A DNA stretch of 7,078 bases from contig JAJYFI010000081.1 of assembly GCA_021790955.1 (NCBI GenBank), positions 1 to 7,078 of the forward strand, written 5' to 3'. Source of the stretch: a bacterium. GTDB lineage: Bacteria; Elusimicrobiota; Elusimicrobia; UBA1565; UBA9628. The notes under the pieces were generated by a model. It was given only the letters and a program-made list of their open reading frames with translations. It made no database searches and had not been told where the DNA came from. A program made the translations under genes and the position numbers. Below are positions 1 to 5,727 of this stretch, one piece after another; position 1 is the first letter of the stretch; each line of letters begins with the position of its first letter.

Positions 1-103
1 AGGCTTGGACGTTCTTGACGCCGTAGGCGCGCGTGAGGATGTCGACTCGTTCGCGCAGATTCTCGTCGCGCAGGGCCCAATTCCTCAGGCAGTGCCCCGT
101 GAT
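1..103. repeat. 103-base exact direct repeat, copy 1
   Basis: Bases 1-103 are identical, base for base, to 1563-1665. This copy encodes residues 17-50 of the second B12 radical SAM paralog. Identity stops abruptly after base 103, where the N-terminal coding sequences diverge. The other boundary lies beyond the left edge, so the true repeat may be longer. Confidence 0.97.
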
Positions 104-151
104 GGGGCTATCGATATGCGTGAGGTCCGCCAGAAAGATTTTGGCACTCAC
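1..151 (-). CDS. B12-binding radical SAM protein, second tandem copy (5' end only, runs off left edge)
   Basis: Only the first 50 codons are present. It starts at a GTG that overlaps the stop of the preceding gene in a GTGA tetranucleotide (bases 151-148), with a GGAG Shine-Dalgarno eight bases upstream. The visible protein starts MSAKIFLADLTHIDSP and from residue 17 is identical to residues 26-59 of the neighbouring B12 radical SAM protein (ITGHCLRNW... to ...GVKNVQA). The hydrophobic strand followed by AD (IFLADL here, VVLADI in the neighbour) is the first beta strand of the cobalamin-binding Rossmann-like domain in that neighbour. The radical SAM domain itself would lie outside the window, so the assignment rests on paralogy. 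The overlapping start indicates translational coupling and co-transcription with the upstream copy. I infer a paralogous enzyme acting in the same pathway, possibly on another position of the same substrate. Confidence 0.85.
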   Translation of the reverse strand, partial: MSAKIFLADLTHIDSPITGHCLRNWALRDENLRERVDILTRAYGVKNVQA

Positions 152-1740
152 AAGGCGAACTCCGCGCGCACCATCCGGCGGGGAGAGGGGCTTGAGCGCG
201 CTTGCGCGAATTTCTGCGAGGCGGCTAATATGGCCGTCGCGAAGAGAGGATCGCCGTGCAGCCGATCGGAGGCCGCATGGATGTCCCGGTTGTATTCGCC
301 GGAAATGCAGAGGCTCAGGCCGACGGATTTTAAATGATCGATCCAATCCTCCAAGCGGCCCACATAGGAAGATTCCGTGTCCCAGCTGAGCCCCGCGAAA
401 GCGGCACGGCCGAACTGGGGGAAAGATCGAAAGAGGAAGAGGTAGACAGCCATTTCACAGGCGCGCATAATATCGGCCGGACTCATCGCGTCGGTCTCCG
501 TGACTTGGTAGGGAGGGCGGGGCGAGTGGCGGAGGCCCAGGCTCGACGCCTCTTCATAGACTGCGGCCCCAGGAAGAAGCAAAAGCTGGTTGGCCCAAAC
601 TTCCTGCTGCGGGCGGACGCGAAGGGCCCACTCCACGCTAGCCCTGAAACCGTCCAAGTCGTCGCCCGGCATGCCGAAAATCAGCTCGATCTCCACGCGC
701 GTTCCGGGAGCCTTTCGATTGAGATAGCGGAGATTTCTTTCGACCCGCTGACGATCGAAGGCTCGGGAAACTTTGTCAAGAACCGGCGCGTGAATGCTCT
801 GAACGCCGAGGCCCAGGTAGAACTTTTCGGGGGCCCGGGCGATGATGTCCGTGATTTCAGGGGTGACGAAGATGGGGTTGGTGTTGAAGCCCAGGACTTG
901 CCGGCCGCCCTGTGTCCCTTCTAGGAAAGACCGCAGTATCTCTGCGCCCCGCCGCTGGTTCATGAGGATGTCCGCGTCGACGAGAAAAATCGCGAGCTCG
1001 TCGCCGTTCCCCGGCCGGACGCGCATTAGGGCCCGGAACTCGCGTTCCAGCTTGCCCAGGGAGACATAGCGCGTCTTGCGATCCCCCCAGTCGCAGTATT
1101 TGCACGCGAACGGGCAGCCCCGGGAGGCTTCCAGAACCGCGATCGGGGAGGCGGACGGCTGGTCCATGCCCGCGAGAGCGGCGCCGCTTCCCGCATAGAG
1201 CTCCGGCGCGGAGTCCAGGTCGATAAAGGCGGGGGCGGGTGTCGTGCGGATCTCGCCGCCGTCCCAATAGGAAATCCCCGGCACGTCCGCCGGAGATCCT
1301 TCTCCCAAAACCAAGTGCCTCAGAAGTCGGCGGAAGACCTCCTCTCCCTCCTCGGCGTGGGAGGCGAAATCCACCTCGGGATGGTCCCGCAGGATTTGTT
1401 CGCTCCAGGGGGCCACCTCGGGGCCTCCGACGGCGATGCGCAGGTCCGGGCGCTTGCGGCGCAAAGCGGCCGCGATCTCCCAGATTTTGGAGACGCTCCA
1501 GACGTAGCAGGAAAATCCCACGAGGAGCGGGTCCTGGGCTAGGATATCCGCCGCGACGGCGGAGGCTTGGACGTTCTTGACGCCGTAGGCGCGCGTGAGG
1601 ATGTCGACTCGTTCGCGCAGATTCTCGTCGCGCAGGGCCCAATTCCTCAGGCAGTGCCCCGTGATCGATGGGTAGGCTCTAGGGTGGGCGACGCTGACGT
1701 CGATGGATACGATGTCTGCCAGGACGACCGTCGATTTCAT
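148..1740 (-). CDS. Cobalamin (B12)-binding radical SAM protein, first tandem copy
   Basis: This 530-residue protein has the two-domain layout of class B radical SAM enzymes. Residues about 1-180 form the B12-binding Rossmann-like domain, with VVLADI near the N-terminus, VGFSCYVWS at 74-82 and VGGPEV at 104-109. No DxHxxG motif is visible, as is common in this class. Residues about 198-400 form the radical SAM barrel. The 4Fe-4S cysteines are C209, C213 and C216 in CPFACKYCDWGD (CxxxCxxC), followed by LGVQS at 311-315 and IELIFGMPGD at 351-360, strands typical of the AdoMet site. A helical C-terminal region follows. Family members do radical methylations, ring rearrangements and other C-H chemistry in natural product and RiPP pathways; the substrate here cannot be read from sequence. 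The ATG at 1740 has only a weak ribosome site, but it matches the paralog's start and no upstream start exists before an in-frame TGA at 1785-1783. The neighbouring small peptide gene 42 bases upstream is the obvious candidate substrate. Confidence 0.93.
   Translation of the reverse strand: MKSTVVLADIVSIDVSVAHPRAYPSITGHCLRNWALRDENLRERVDILTRAYGVKNVQASAVAADILAQDPLLVGFSCYVWSVSKIWEIAAALRRKRPDLRIAVGGPEVAPWSEQILRDHPEVDFASHAEEGEEVFRRLLRHLVLGEGSPADVPGISYWDGGEIRTTPAPAFIDLDSAPELYAGSGAALAGMDQPSASPIAVLEASRGCPFACKYCDWGDRKTRYVSLGKLEREFRALMRVRPGNGDELAIFLVDADILMNQRRGAEILRSFLEGTQGGRQVLGFNTNPIFVTPEITDIIARAPEKFYLGLGVQSIHAPVLDKVSRAFDRQRVERNLRYLNRKAPGTRVEIELIFGMPGDDLDGFRASVEWALRVRPQQEVWANQLLLLPGAAVYEEASSLGLRHSPRPPYQVTETDAMSPADIMRACEMAVYLFLFRSFPQFGRAAFAGLSWDTESSYVGRLEDWIDHLKSVGLSLCISGEYNRDIHAASDRLHGDPLFATAILAASQKFAQARSSPSPRRMVRAEFAL
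160..163 (-). promoter_or_regulatory. Shine-Dalgarno site deciding the GTG start of the second B12 radical SAM gene
   Basis: GGAG lies eight bases upstream of the GTG at 151-149, inside the last codons of the preceding gene. It supports the overlapping GTGA start over any later start. Confidence 0.6.
1563..1665. repeat. 103-base exact direct repeat, copy 2
   Basis: This is the second copy of the repeat at 1-103, in the same orientation. It encodes residues 26-59 of the complete B12 radical SAM protein plus the first base of codon 60. Identity includes all third codon positions, which implies a recent event rather than protein-level conservation. Confidence 0.97.
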
Positions 1741-1782
1741 TGAGGAAATTCCAACTGCGCCTGATGCAGGGAGCGCGTATCG

Positions 1783-1914
1783 TCAGTAGGAAGCAAAAAC
1801 AGGCGGGGGGCTGGTCGTCGCTCCTAAAAGCGTGCCCATCGTTACCAACGCCGGTCTTATGTATTTTCTTTTGCGGTCGTCTTTTCCCTTTTTGCCTTTT
1901 AAATTCTTGCGCAT
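1783..1914 (-). CDS. Putative RiPP precursor peptide, 43 residues, with YxxPxLxxxG leader motif
   Basis: ATG at 1914, TGA at 1785-1783. The N-terminus (residues 1-17, MRKNLKGKK then GKDDRKRK) is strongly basic. Residues 17-29 read KYIRPALVTMGTL, giving Y18-x2-P21-x-L23-x3-G27. This spacing matches the leader motif of lasso and some other RiPP precursors, which is bound by a PqqD-like recognition element. A33-T34 falls where such leaders end, before a tail of TSPPPVFASY (residues 34-43). That tail has no Gly1 and no Asp or Glu, so a classical lasso ring is not possible. The gene lies 42 bases before a B12 radical SAM gene and 122 bases after a twitch radical SAM gene, a context typical of radical-SAM RiPPs. 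No good Shine-Dalgarno is present: AGAAGGA lies 19 bases upstream, too far. TATAAT seven bases upstream suggests leaderless translation. An alternative is a signal-peptide-like remnant, since a basic region, a hydrophobic stretch and VFA also fit an export signal. Being short, it could also be non-coding. Confidence 0.6.
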   Translation of the reverse strand: MRKNLKGKKGKDDRKRKYIRPALVTMGTLLGATTSPPPVFASY

Positions 1915-1921
1915 TTTGGGA

Positions 1922-1930
1922 ATTATATCA
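1922..1930 (-). promoter_or_regulatory. Extended -10 promoter element (TGATATAAT) upstream of the small peptide gene
   Basis: On the minus strand the bases read TGATATAAT, a perfect TGnTATAAT extended -10. Seven bases (TCCCAAA) separate the hexamer from the ATG at 1914, so initiation would fall at or next to the start codon and give a leaderless transcript for the peptide gene and the downstream B12 radical SAM genes. No good -35 hexamer is seen at 16-18 bases upstream, as expected for extended -10 promoters. It lies in an AT-rich pocket inside an otherwise GC-rich window. Confidence 0.5.
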
Positions 1931-1941
1931 CAATCCTTCTA

Positions 1942-1966
1942 TGGAAAGCCTGGGAAAGTCTTTCCA
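1942..1966. promoter_or_regulatory. Inverted repeat just upstream of the -10 element, possible operator
   Basis: TGGAAAG at 1942-1948 is mirrored by CTTTCCA at 1960-1966 across 11 bases. A further GGAAAG at 1953-1958 sits one helical turn (10 bases) from the first and forms its own tight palindrome with CTTTCC at 1960-1965. The site covers roughly the -35 to -50 zone of the proposed promoter, where activators commonly bind. It could instead form a weak RNA hairpin, but no T-run follows on the minus strand, so it is not a standard terminator. Confidence 0.3.
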
Positions 1967-2036
1967 AATACAGAATGAGCCCCAAATGAGCCGTTGGAGC
2001 CGCCGTAGGCCTGTCGTCATAATCGGAGGTGTGGAA

Positions 2037-3281
2037 TCATTGGAAAAGGCTCGCGTATTCTGGAAACGTCTGCTTAAAATCATCCCCTCGAATTCTATCC
2101 AGGCGCGAAACCGTCTCCCGAAACTCTTCGAGCAGGGCATTCCCTGATTTGCCCGAGAAGCTCGATGACACGACGAATTTCATGGCCCTGTAAAATAAAT
2201 TCCGATCGGCGATGCCCCGCTCTCCCAAAGGGAGGAGGACTTGGTCAATGTGCTTTTGATAGGCGTCCAAAATGCGCCATTTCAGCGGGGCAGGCAAGAT
2301 CTGTACGTTGTAATAGGGGGGATCCACCAAGGGCTGAATCTCCATGTCGCCCGGCTTTATCAAGTCAGCCTCCAGCCACTCACGATGGAACTCCGGTAGG
2401 GCGAAAGCATTAAAGATGCTTAGGACCGGAACGATCATAAATTGAACATGGGGGCACTCACGCAACATGCGCCGCCTATTTTCCATAGTCCGTTGCCAGT
2501 TCTGGCCCTTGCGAATGTATTCGCCGCGCGAAAATGACGCGTCGAGCGAAGCCGAGACCCGGACATTCTTAAAAAACCGCCAGGCGCGAAAAGCATCCTG
2601 TTGCTTCCATGTTACGACAGAAAAATTCGTATTGTAGGACAGTCGTAGGTGAAACATTTTCCTTTTAGCAAGCAATTCCAATATTCCCCAATGATCGTCT
2701 GATAGCAACGGCTCTCCTCCAAAAAAGTGAAGCTCTTCGAGCTCGGGAAGAAGTTCCTCTATTCTGCGCAAACACTCATGCAATCCGGCAAAAGAGCGAA
2801 GGGCCACGCTGGAATTGTGCGGCTTGCCGGCCATAAGCCCCAGACGCTCCTCGTCCTTAAACCAACCCGTGCTGCCAAGTGAGGAGCAATAGCGGCAACG
2901 AAAGTTGCATATATTAGAAAAGCCGATCGTCAGGTGGCGGATCGCCCTCTCGCAACTCCCATCTTTTGATGTGACTGCCCTCGCGTGAGAGCTCTGGATT
3001 CGATGGTGCCTATTCGCCGCCAGCCTCGTGCTTTCGAACCCCTGCCTCTCAAAAAAATAGCAGTGCGCGCAACTTGGGCTTTCCACCCCGGAGAGCATCC
3101 GGAGTCGTAAGGTCCTTTGGGAAGGAGCGTTCCAAATCTCATCCCAGGATTGTGAAAGGCTTGATCCAAGGGGAGGGCCGGATGACACGCAACTGCTGCG
3201 GACACTTCCGTCAGGCCCAACGAAAAGATGCACCCACGGCAGCGAACAAAAAACCGGCGATTCAAGAAGATCGGAGGACAT
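2037..3281 (-). CDS. Twitch-domain radical SAM protein (N-terminal auxiliary cluster)
   Basis: This 414-residue protein combines two iron-sulfur regions. Residues about 11-92 look like the N-terminal twitch domain of a known radical SAM family: FCSLPWVHLFVGPDG at 11-25, an EIWN segment at 48-51, then CAHCYFFERQG at 71-81. C12, C31, C71 and C74 are the likely ligands of an auxiliary 4Fe-4S cluster. The catalytic domain follows, with C125, C129 and C132 in CNFRCRYC (CxxxCxxC) and the AdoMet-binding FFGGEPLLS at 186-194. Reactions in this family are largely uncharacterised; auxiliary-cluster radical SAM enzymes often modify peptides. The ATG at 3281 has AGGGAG four bases upstream and begins 12 bases after the TPR gene, so the two are probably co-transcribed. 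Several hand-counted 60-base lines here are only 38-45% GC, against 62-70% in lines counted in the B12 radical SAM and methyltransferase genes, which may indicate separate acquisition. Substrate assignment to the small peptide is inference from position. Confidence 0.88.
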   Translation of the reverse strand: MSSDLLESPVFCSLPWVHLFVGPDGSVRSSCVSSGPPLGSSLSQSWDEIWNAPSQRTLRLRMLSGVESPSCAHCYFFERQGFESTRLAANRHHRIQSSHARAVTSKDGSCERAIRHLTIGFSNICNFRCRYCSSLGSTGWFKDEERLGLMAGKPHNSSVALRSFAGLHECLRRIEELLPELEELHFFGGEPLLSDDHWGILELLAKRKMFHLRLSYNTNFSVVTWKQQDAFRAWRFFKNVRVSASLDASFSRGEYIRKGQNWQRTMENRRRMLRECPHVQFMIVPVLSIFNAFALPEFHREWLEADLIKPGDMEIQPLVDPPYYNVQILPAPLKWRILDAYQKHIDQVLLPLGERGIADRNLFYRAMKFVVSSSFSGKSGNALLEEFRETVSRLDRIRGDDFKQTFPEYASLFQ

Positions 3282-3285
3282 CCAA

Positions 3286-3291
3286 CTCCCT
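3286..3291 (-). promoter_or_regulatory. Shine-Dalgarno site for the twitch radical SAM gene
   Basis: AGGGAG lies four bases before the ATG at 3281, within the 12-base gap after the TPR gene. It is the clearest ribosome binding site among the gene starts in this window and fixes the start codon. Confidence 0.65.
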
Positions 3292-3293
3292 GA

Positions 3294-4781
3294 TTATTTC
3301 TCCGCTGGCGCCTGGAGGAGCTCGGCTTGGTGCCGGGCCTTGGCGGCGTCTTCCAACCGCCCCTTTTTTTCATAGACGCGGGCGAGACCTTGCAAGGCTT
3401 GGGTGACGAGTTGGAGCACGGGAGGGCGATCTGTGCGGGCTGCCTTCCCCCAGGAGGCGGCACTCTGATACAGGCGCATCGCCTCTCCGTCGTGCCCCAA
3501 TGCCGCCGCTGCGTCCGCGAGAGCCATGGTGCAAATAACGAAAGGATAGCCGTCTCCCTCCGCGTGGGAGGAGCGCGCCGCGAGCGCGCTCCTATAGAGG
3601 GATTCGGCTTGTTGGCGTCGTCCCAGGGACAGAGCCATCTGCGCGTGCTGGGCGAAGATGCCAAAGCAATAATCCTTGGGGTGGTCGTTATTTTTCCCGC
3701 AGGCGTCTTCGCCCAGCTTGGCGTAGGAGACGGCTTCCTTCGATTTTTGAAGATTCCGATAGAAGCCGCTGAGCTCGAATAAGCTGTCAAACCAGTCGAT
3801 GGTTCCGGGACGGGCGCTTGCCAGTGCTTCCTTGGCGGCCGCCACGGCGCGATCTCGACGGCCCATCTTTCGATAGACCTCCGCCATGCCGAGAAGAATG
3901 CCGGAGCGGCCTCCCGTCGATTCCGATTTCGATCCCAGCCGGCGCTTCTCCGCGTGCAAGGCTTCTTGGTAGGTGGAAAGGGCTGCGTCGAGGCGCCCGG
4001 ACCGAAGGTAGAATTCCCCGATATGTTGCAGGCCCTCTTGAGGGATATCTGCGGCGAATTGGCGCAGGACGGCCGAATCGCCGGAAAAGGCGAGTTGGGC
4101 ATAGCCTGCGGCGGCATAGGCGAGGGCACCCTTGGGGTTTGCCTTTCTCGCCAAGGCGTAAGTCTTGATCGCGGCGGAGTGGTCCCCGAGCATTTGATAG
4201 GCGCGGCCGAGGTAGAAGTAGGCGGTGTAGTTATGCGGATCGTGCTTGAGCGATCGCTGAAGAGCTCCGACGGCCTCTCGGTATCGCTCCTCGTTCAAGA
4301 AAACCTTGCCCAGCTCTTGAAGGAGGTCGGGGTCGTCCGGCATCGTCTTGAGCGCGCGTTCGAGGGCCTTCCGCGCCCGCGAATAATCCTCGTCCATTTC
4401 GTATACCTGGACATACTGAAGAGAGGCCAAGCGGTTTTGGGGCGGCGCGGCAGGAAGGGAGCGAGCCAAAGCATCCAAGCGCCGCCATTCTCCGGCGCTT
4501 TGATAGAAGCCGGCGAGCCGGCTCGCCACGCGCGGGACGGCTTCGCTCGCCGGGTCTTTCTCCTCTCGCGCCAGCCGGAGGGCCTCTTCCGCCTTGATGG
4601 ACGCCTGCTTGTGATGGCCCGCTTGGTCGAGCGAATTCGCCTGCGACAGAAGAGAGGCCCAAGTCTGGCTGGCCTTGGGAGAAGGAGGGATAGCGGCGAA
4701 GAGACGAGAGGAAGATGCGGCTATTCCCAAGGCGAAGATGCCCCAAGTCGGCCCGCCAGTTAATCGAAATATTTCACACAT
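3294..4781 (-). CDS. TPR-repeat protein, probably exported
   Basis: This 495-residue protein starts with a probable signal peptide: a hydrophobic stretch at about residues 13-30 (WGIFALGIAA... ending RLFAA), with likely cleavage near residue 29 or 30. The rest is almost entirely helical tetratricopeptide repeats, about nine in number. Clear examples are near 119-150 (DYSRARKALERALKTMPDDP), 153-184 (ERYREAVGALQRSLKHDPHN), 187-218, 253-280, 295-325, 375-405 and 460-490. TPR arrays are protein-binding scaffolds, so a periplasmic or outer-surface assembly role is plausible, but the partner is unknown and no enzymatic domain is seen. The ATG at 4781 has no good Shine-Dalgarno (GGAGG is about 20 bases away), so the start is moderately certain; starting there preserves the full signal sequence. 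The gene lies 78 bases after the glycosyltransferase and 12 bases before the twitch radical SAM gene. Confidence 0.85.
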   Translation of the reverse strand: MCEIFRLTGGPTWGIFALGIAASSSRLFAAIPPSPKASQTWASLLSQANSLDQAGHHKQASIKAEEALRLAREEKDPASEAVPRVASRLAGFYQSAGEWRRLDALARSLPAAPPQNRLASLQYVQVYEMDEDYSRARKALERALKTMPDDPDLLQELGKVFLNEERYREAVGALQRSLKHDPHNYTAYFYLGRAYQMLGDHSAAIKTYALARKANPKGALAYAAAGYAQLAFSGDSAVLRQFAADIPQEGLQHIGEFYLRSGRLDAALSTYQEALHAEKRRLGSKSESTGGRSGILLGMAEVYRKMGRRDRAVAAAKEALASARPGTIDWFDSLFELSGFYRNLQKSKEAVSYAKLGEDACGKNNDHPKDYCFGIFAQHAQMALSLGRRQQAESLYRSALAARSSHAEGDGYPFVICTMALADAAAALGHDGEAMRLYQSAASWGKAARTDRPPVLQLVTQALQGLARVYEKKGRLEDAAKARHQAELLQAPAEK

Positions 4782-4859
4782 GCTTTTTGGGGCAGCGGCG
4801 ATCCTCCAACATTCACATAGCGCTTCCTACGCTTGCCGTCTCCTTCCCTGTTCGTTTTT

Positions 4860-5648
4860 TCACCATTTTTTCCATTTTTCCTGAAATTTCAAGCGGCTTT
4901 CAAAGAAGGACTTCCTTAGATTGACCGCGTTTGCCTTGAAGCTTGCGTGCGCGTCATGGTGGACAAGGACGTCTTCGGCGATGACGAGGCGGTAGCCCGC
5001 GCGGCGCAGGCGCAGGCAATAGTCGTCGTCTTCAAAGTGCGCCAAACCGAACCCTTCCTCCACTTGCCCGACGCGCCTGGCGGCTTCTCTTCGGATGAGG
5101 ATGCAGAATCCGAAAAGCATCTCCGTCCGGCGACGCCTCCCGGCTTGCTGTAAAGCCCATGCCTGGGCGAAAAAAGGAAATGACAAAGGGCTGTAATCCG
5201 CATGCGGCACGTCCTGGGCTCCGGCACCGCGGCGGGCGCGCGGCCCGACGGCCCCGATGCGGGAAGAAGCCTCGACGCAATCAACAAGCCGCTCGAGCCA
5301 AGAGGGCCCCACCACGACGTCGTTGTTGAGCCACACATGATAGCGTCCCGAGGCCATTTTCATCCCTTGGTTGATCGCCCTAGCGAAGCCACGGTTGACC
5401 TTGTTCCGCAGAAGGACGACGCTCTTTAGAACAGATTCATCGGGATTCGAGAACGGCCCTGTTTTCCTCAAGAATCGGCGGCGGAACTCGCGCAGGAATC
5501 TCTGGGTCCCATCGCGGGATCCGTTGTCGACCAGAATCAGCTCGTGAGGGAATGTCGTCCACCGCGCGAGTTCCGTCAGGCACCGCCGCGTGTAGGGCAG
5601 CGCATTCCAGCAGGGAATGATGATGCTGGCTCGAGGCTCACCAGGCAT
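4860..5648 (-). CDS. Family 2 glycosyltransferase (GT-A fold)
   Basis: Starting at the ATG at 5648, the protein is 262 residues, close to the usual size of a single-domain GT2. It shows the expected order: SIIIPCWNALPYT at 8-20 (first strand, nucleotide binding), LILVDNGSRDGT at 37-48, NRGFARAINQG at 85-95, WLNNDVVVG at 106-114 with the DxD-like metal site, an acceptor segment FGFCILIRR at 179-187, and FEDDDYCLRLRRAGY at 205-219 carrying the catalytic acidic residues, followed by HHDAHASFK. It probably transfers a sugar from a nucleotide-sugar donor at the cytoplasmic side of the membrane; donor and acceptor cannot be read. The open frame extends upstream to 5927, but those 93 extra residues overlap the methyltransferase gene and are low-complexity shadow sequence. 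An ATG at 5687 is an alternative. The chosen start begins the fold directly and has TATAAT seven bases upstream. Confidence 0.9.
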   Translation of the reverse strand: MPGEPRASIIIPCWNALPYTRRCLTELARWTTFPHELILVDNGSRDGTQRFLREFRRRFLRKTGPFSNPDESVLKSVVLLRNKVNRGFARAINQGMKMASGRYHVWLNNDVVVGPSWLERLVDCVEASSRIGAVGPRARRGAGAQDVPHADYSPLSFPFFAQAWALQQAGRRRRTEMLFGFCILIRREAARRVGQVEEGFGLAHFEDDDYCLRLRRAGYRLVIAEDVLVHHDAHASFKANAVNLRKSFFESRLKFQEKWKKW

Positions 5649-5655
5649 GACGGGA

Positions 5656-5661
5656 ATTATA
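5656..5661 (-). promoter_or_regulatory. -10-like TATAAT directly upstream of the glycosyltransferase start
   Basis: The minus strand reads TATAATTCCCGTC followed by ATG at 5648, the same TATAATTCCC and the same seven-base gap as upstream of the small peptide gene. It would place initiation at the ATG, implying a leaderless message from an internal promoter in the 79-base gap between methyltransferase and glycosyltransferase. No TG extension and no clear -35 are visible here, so it is weaker than the other site. Confidence 0.35.
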
Positions 5662-5727
5662 AGAAATCGCGCCGCTTTTGCCGCCATCGGCGTCGCCAGC
5701 CGGCCTCCCGCGACAGGAGGGGGCGGC

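Noticed and set aside
334..924. 196-residue plus-strand open frame opposite the B12 radical SAM gene
   Set aside because: It is antisense to the conserved catalytic domain and shows no motif of its own.
857..1642. 261-residue minus-strand open frame within the B12 radical SAM gene
   Set aside because: Its product is Arg/Pro/Gly-rich low-complexity sequence with no domain, typical of a frame-shifted reading of a GC-rich gene.
1783..1914. Small peptide as a classical lasso peptide precursor
   Set aside because: The leader motif fits, but the tail has no Gly or Cys at position 1 and no Asp or Glu at ring positions 7-9, and no lasso cyclase or protease gene is in the window.
1953..1965. GGAAAG-T-CTTTCC palindrome as a terminator for the twitch gene
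   Set aside because: The stem is short with an almost absent loop and no T-run follows it on the minus strand.
1928..2020. 30-codon minus-strand frame (MTTGLRRLQRLIW...) between the twitch gene and the peptide gene
   Set aside because: The start has no Shine-Dalgarno and the sequence has no RiPP-like motif; it is the open tail of a frame overlapping the twitch gene. It could at most be a coupling uORF.
1740..2147. 135-residue plus-strand open frame across the 1741-2036 gap
   Set aside because: It uses a TTG start, lacks a ribosome site, overlaps the end of the twitch gene in antisense, and the sequence has no family signature.
2930..4129. 399-residue minus-strand open frame across the TPR gene and the start of the twitch gene
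   Set aside because: It overlaps two well-supported genes in another frame and has a biased Pro/Arg/Ser composition without motifs.
3954..4763. 269-residue plus-strand open frame opposite the TPR gene
   Set aside because: It is antisense to clear TPR repeats; composition mirrors the coding strand and no domain is recognisable.
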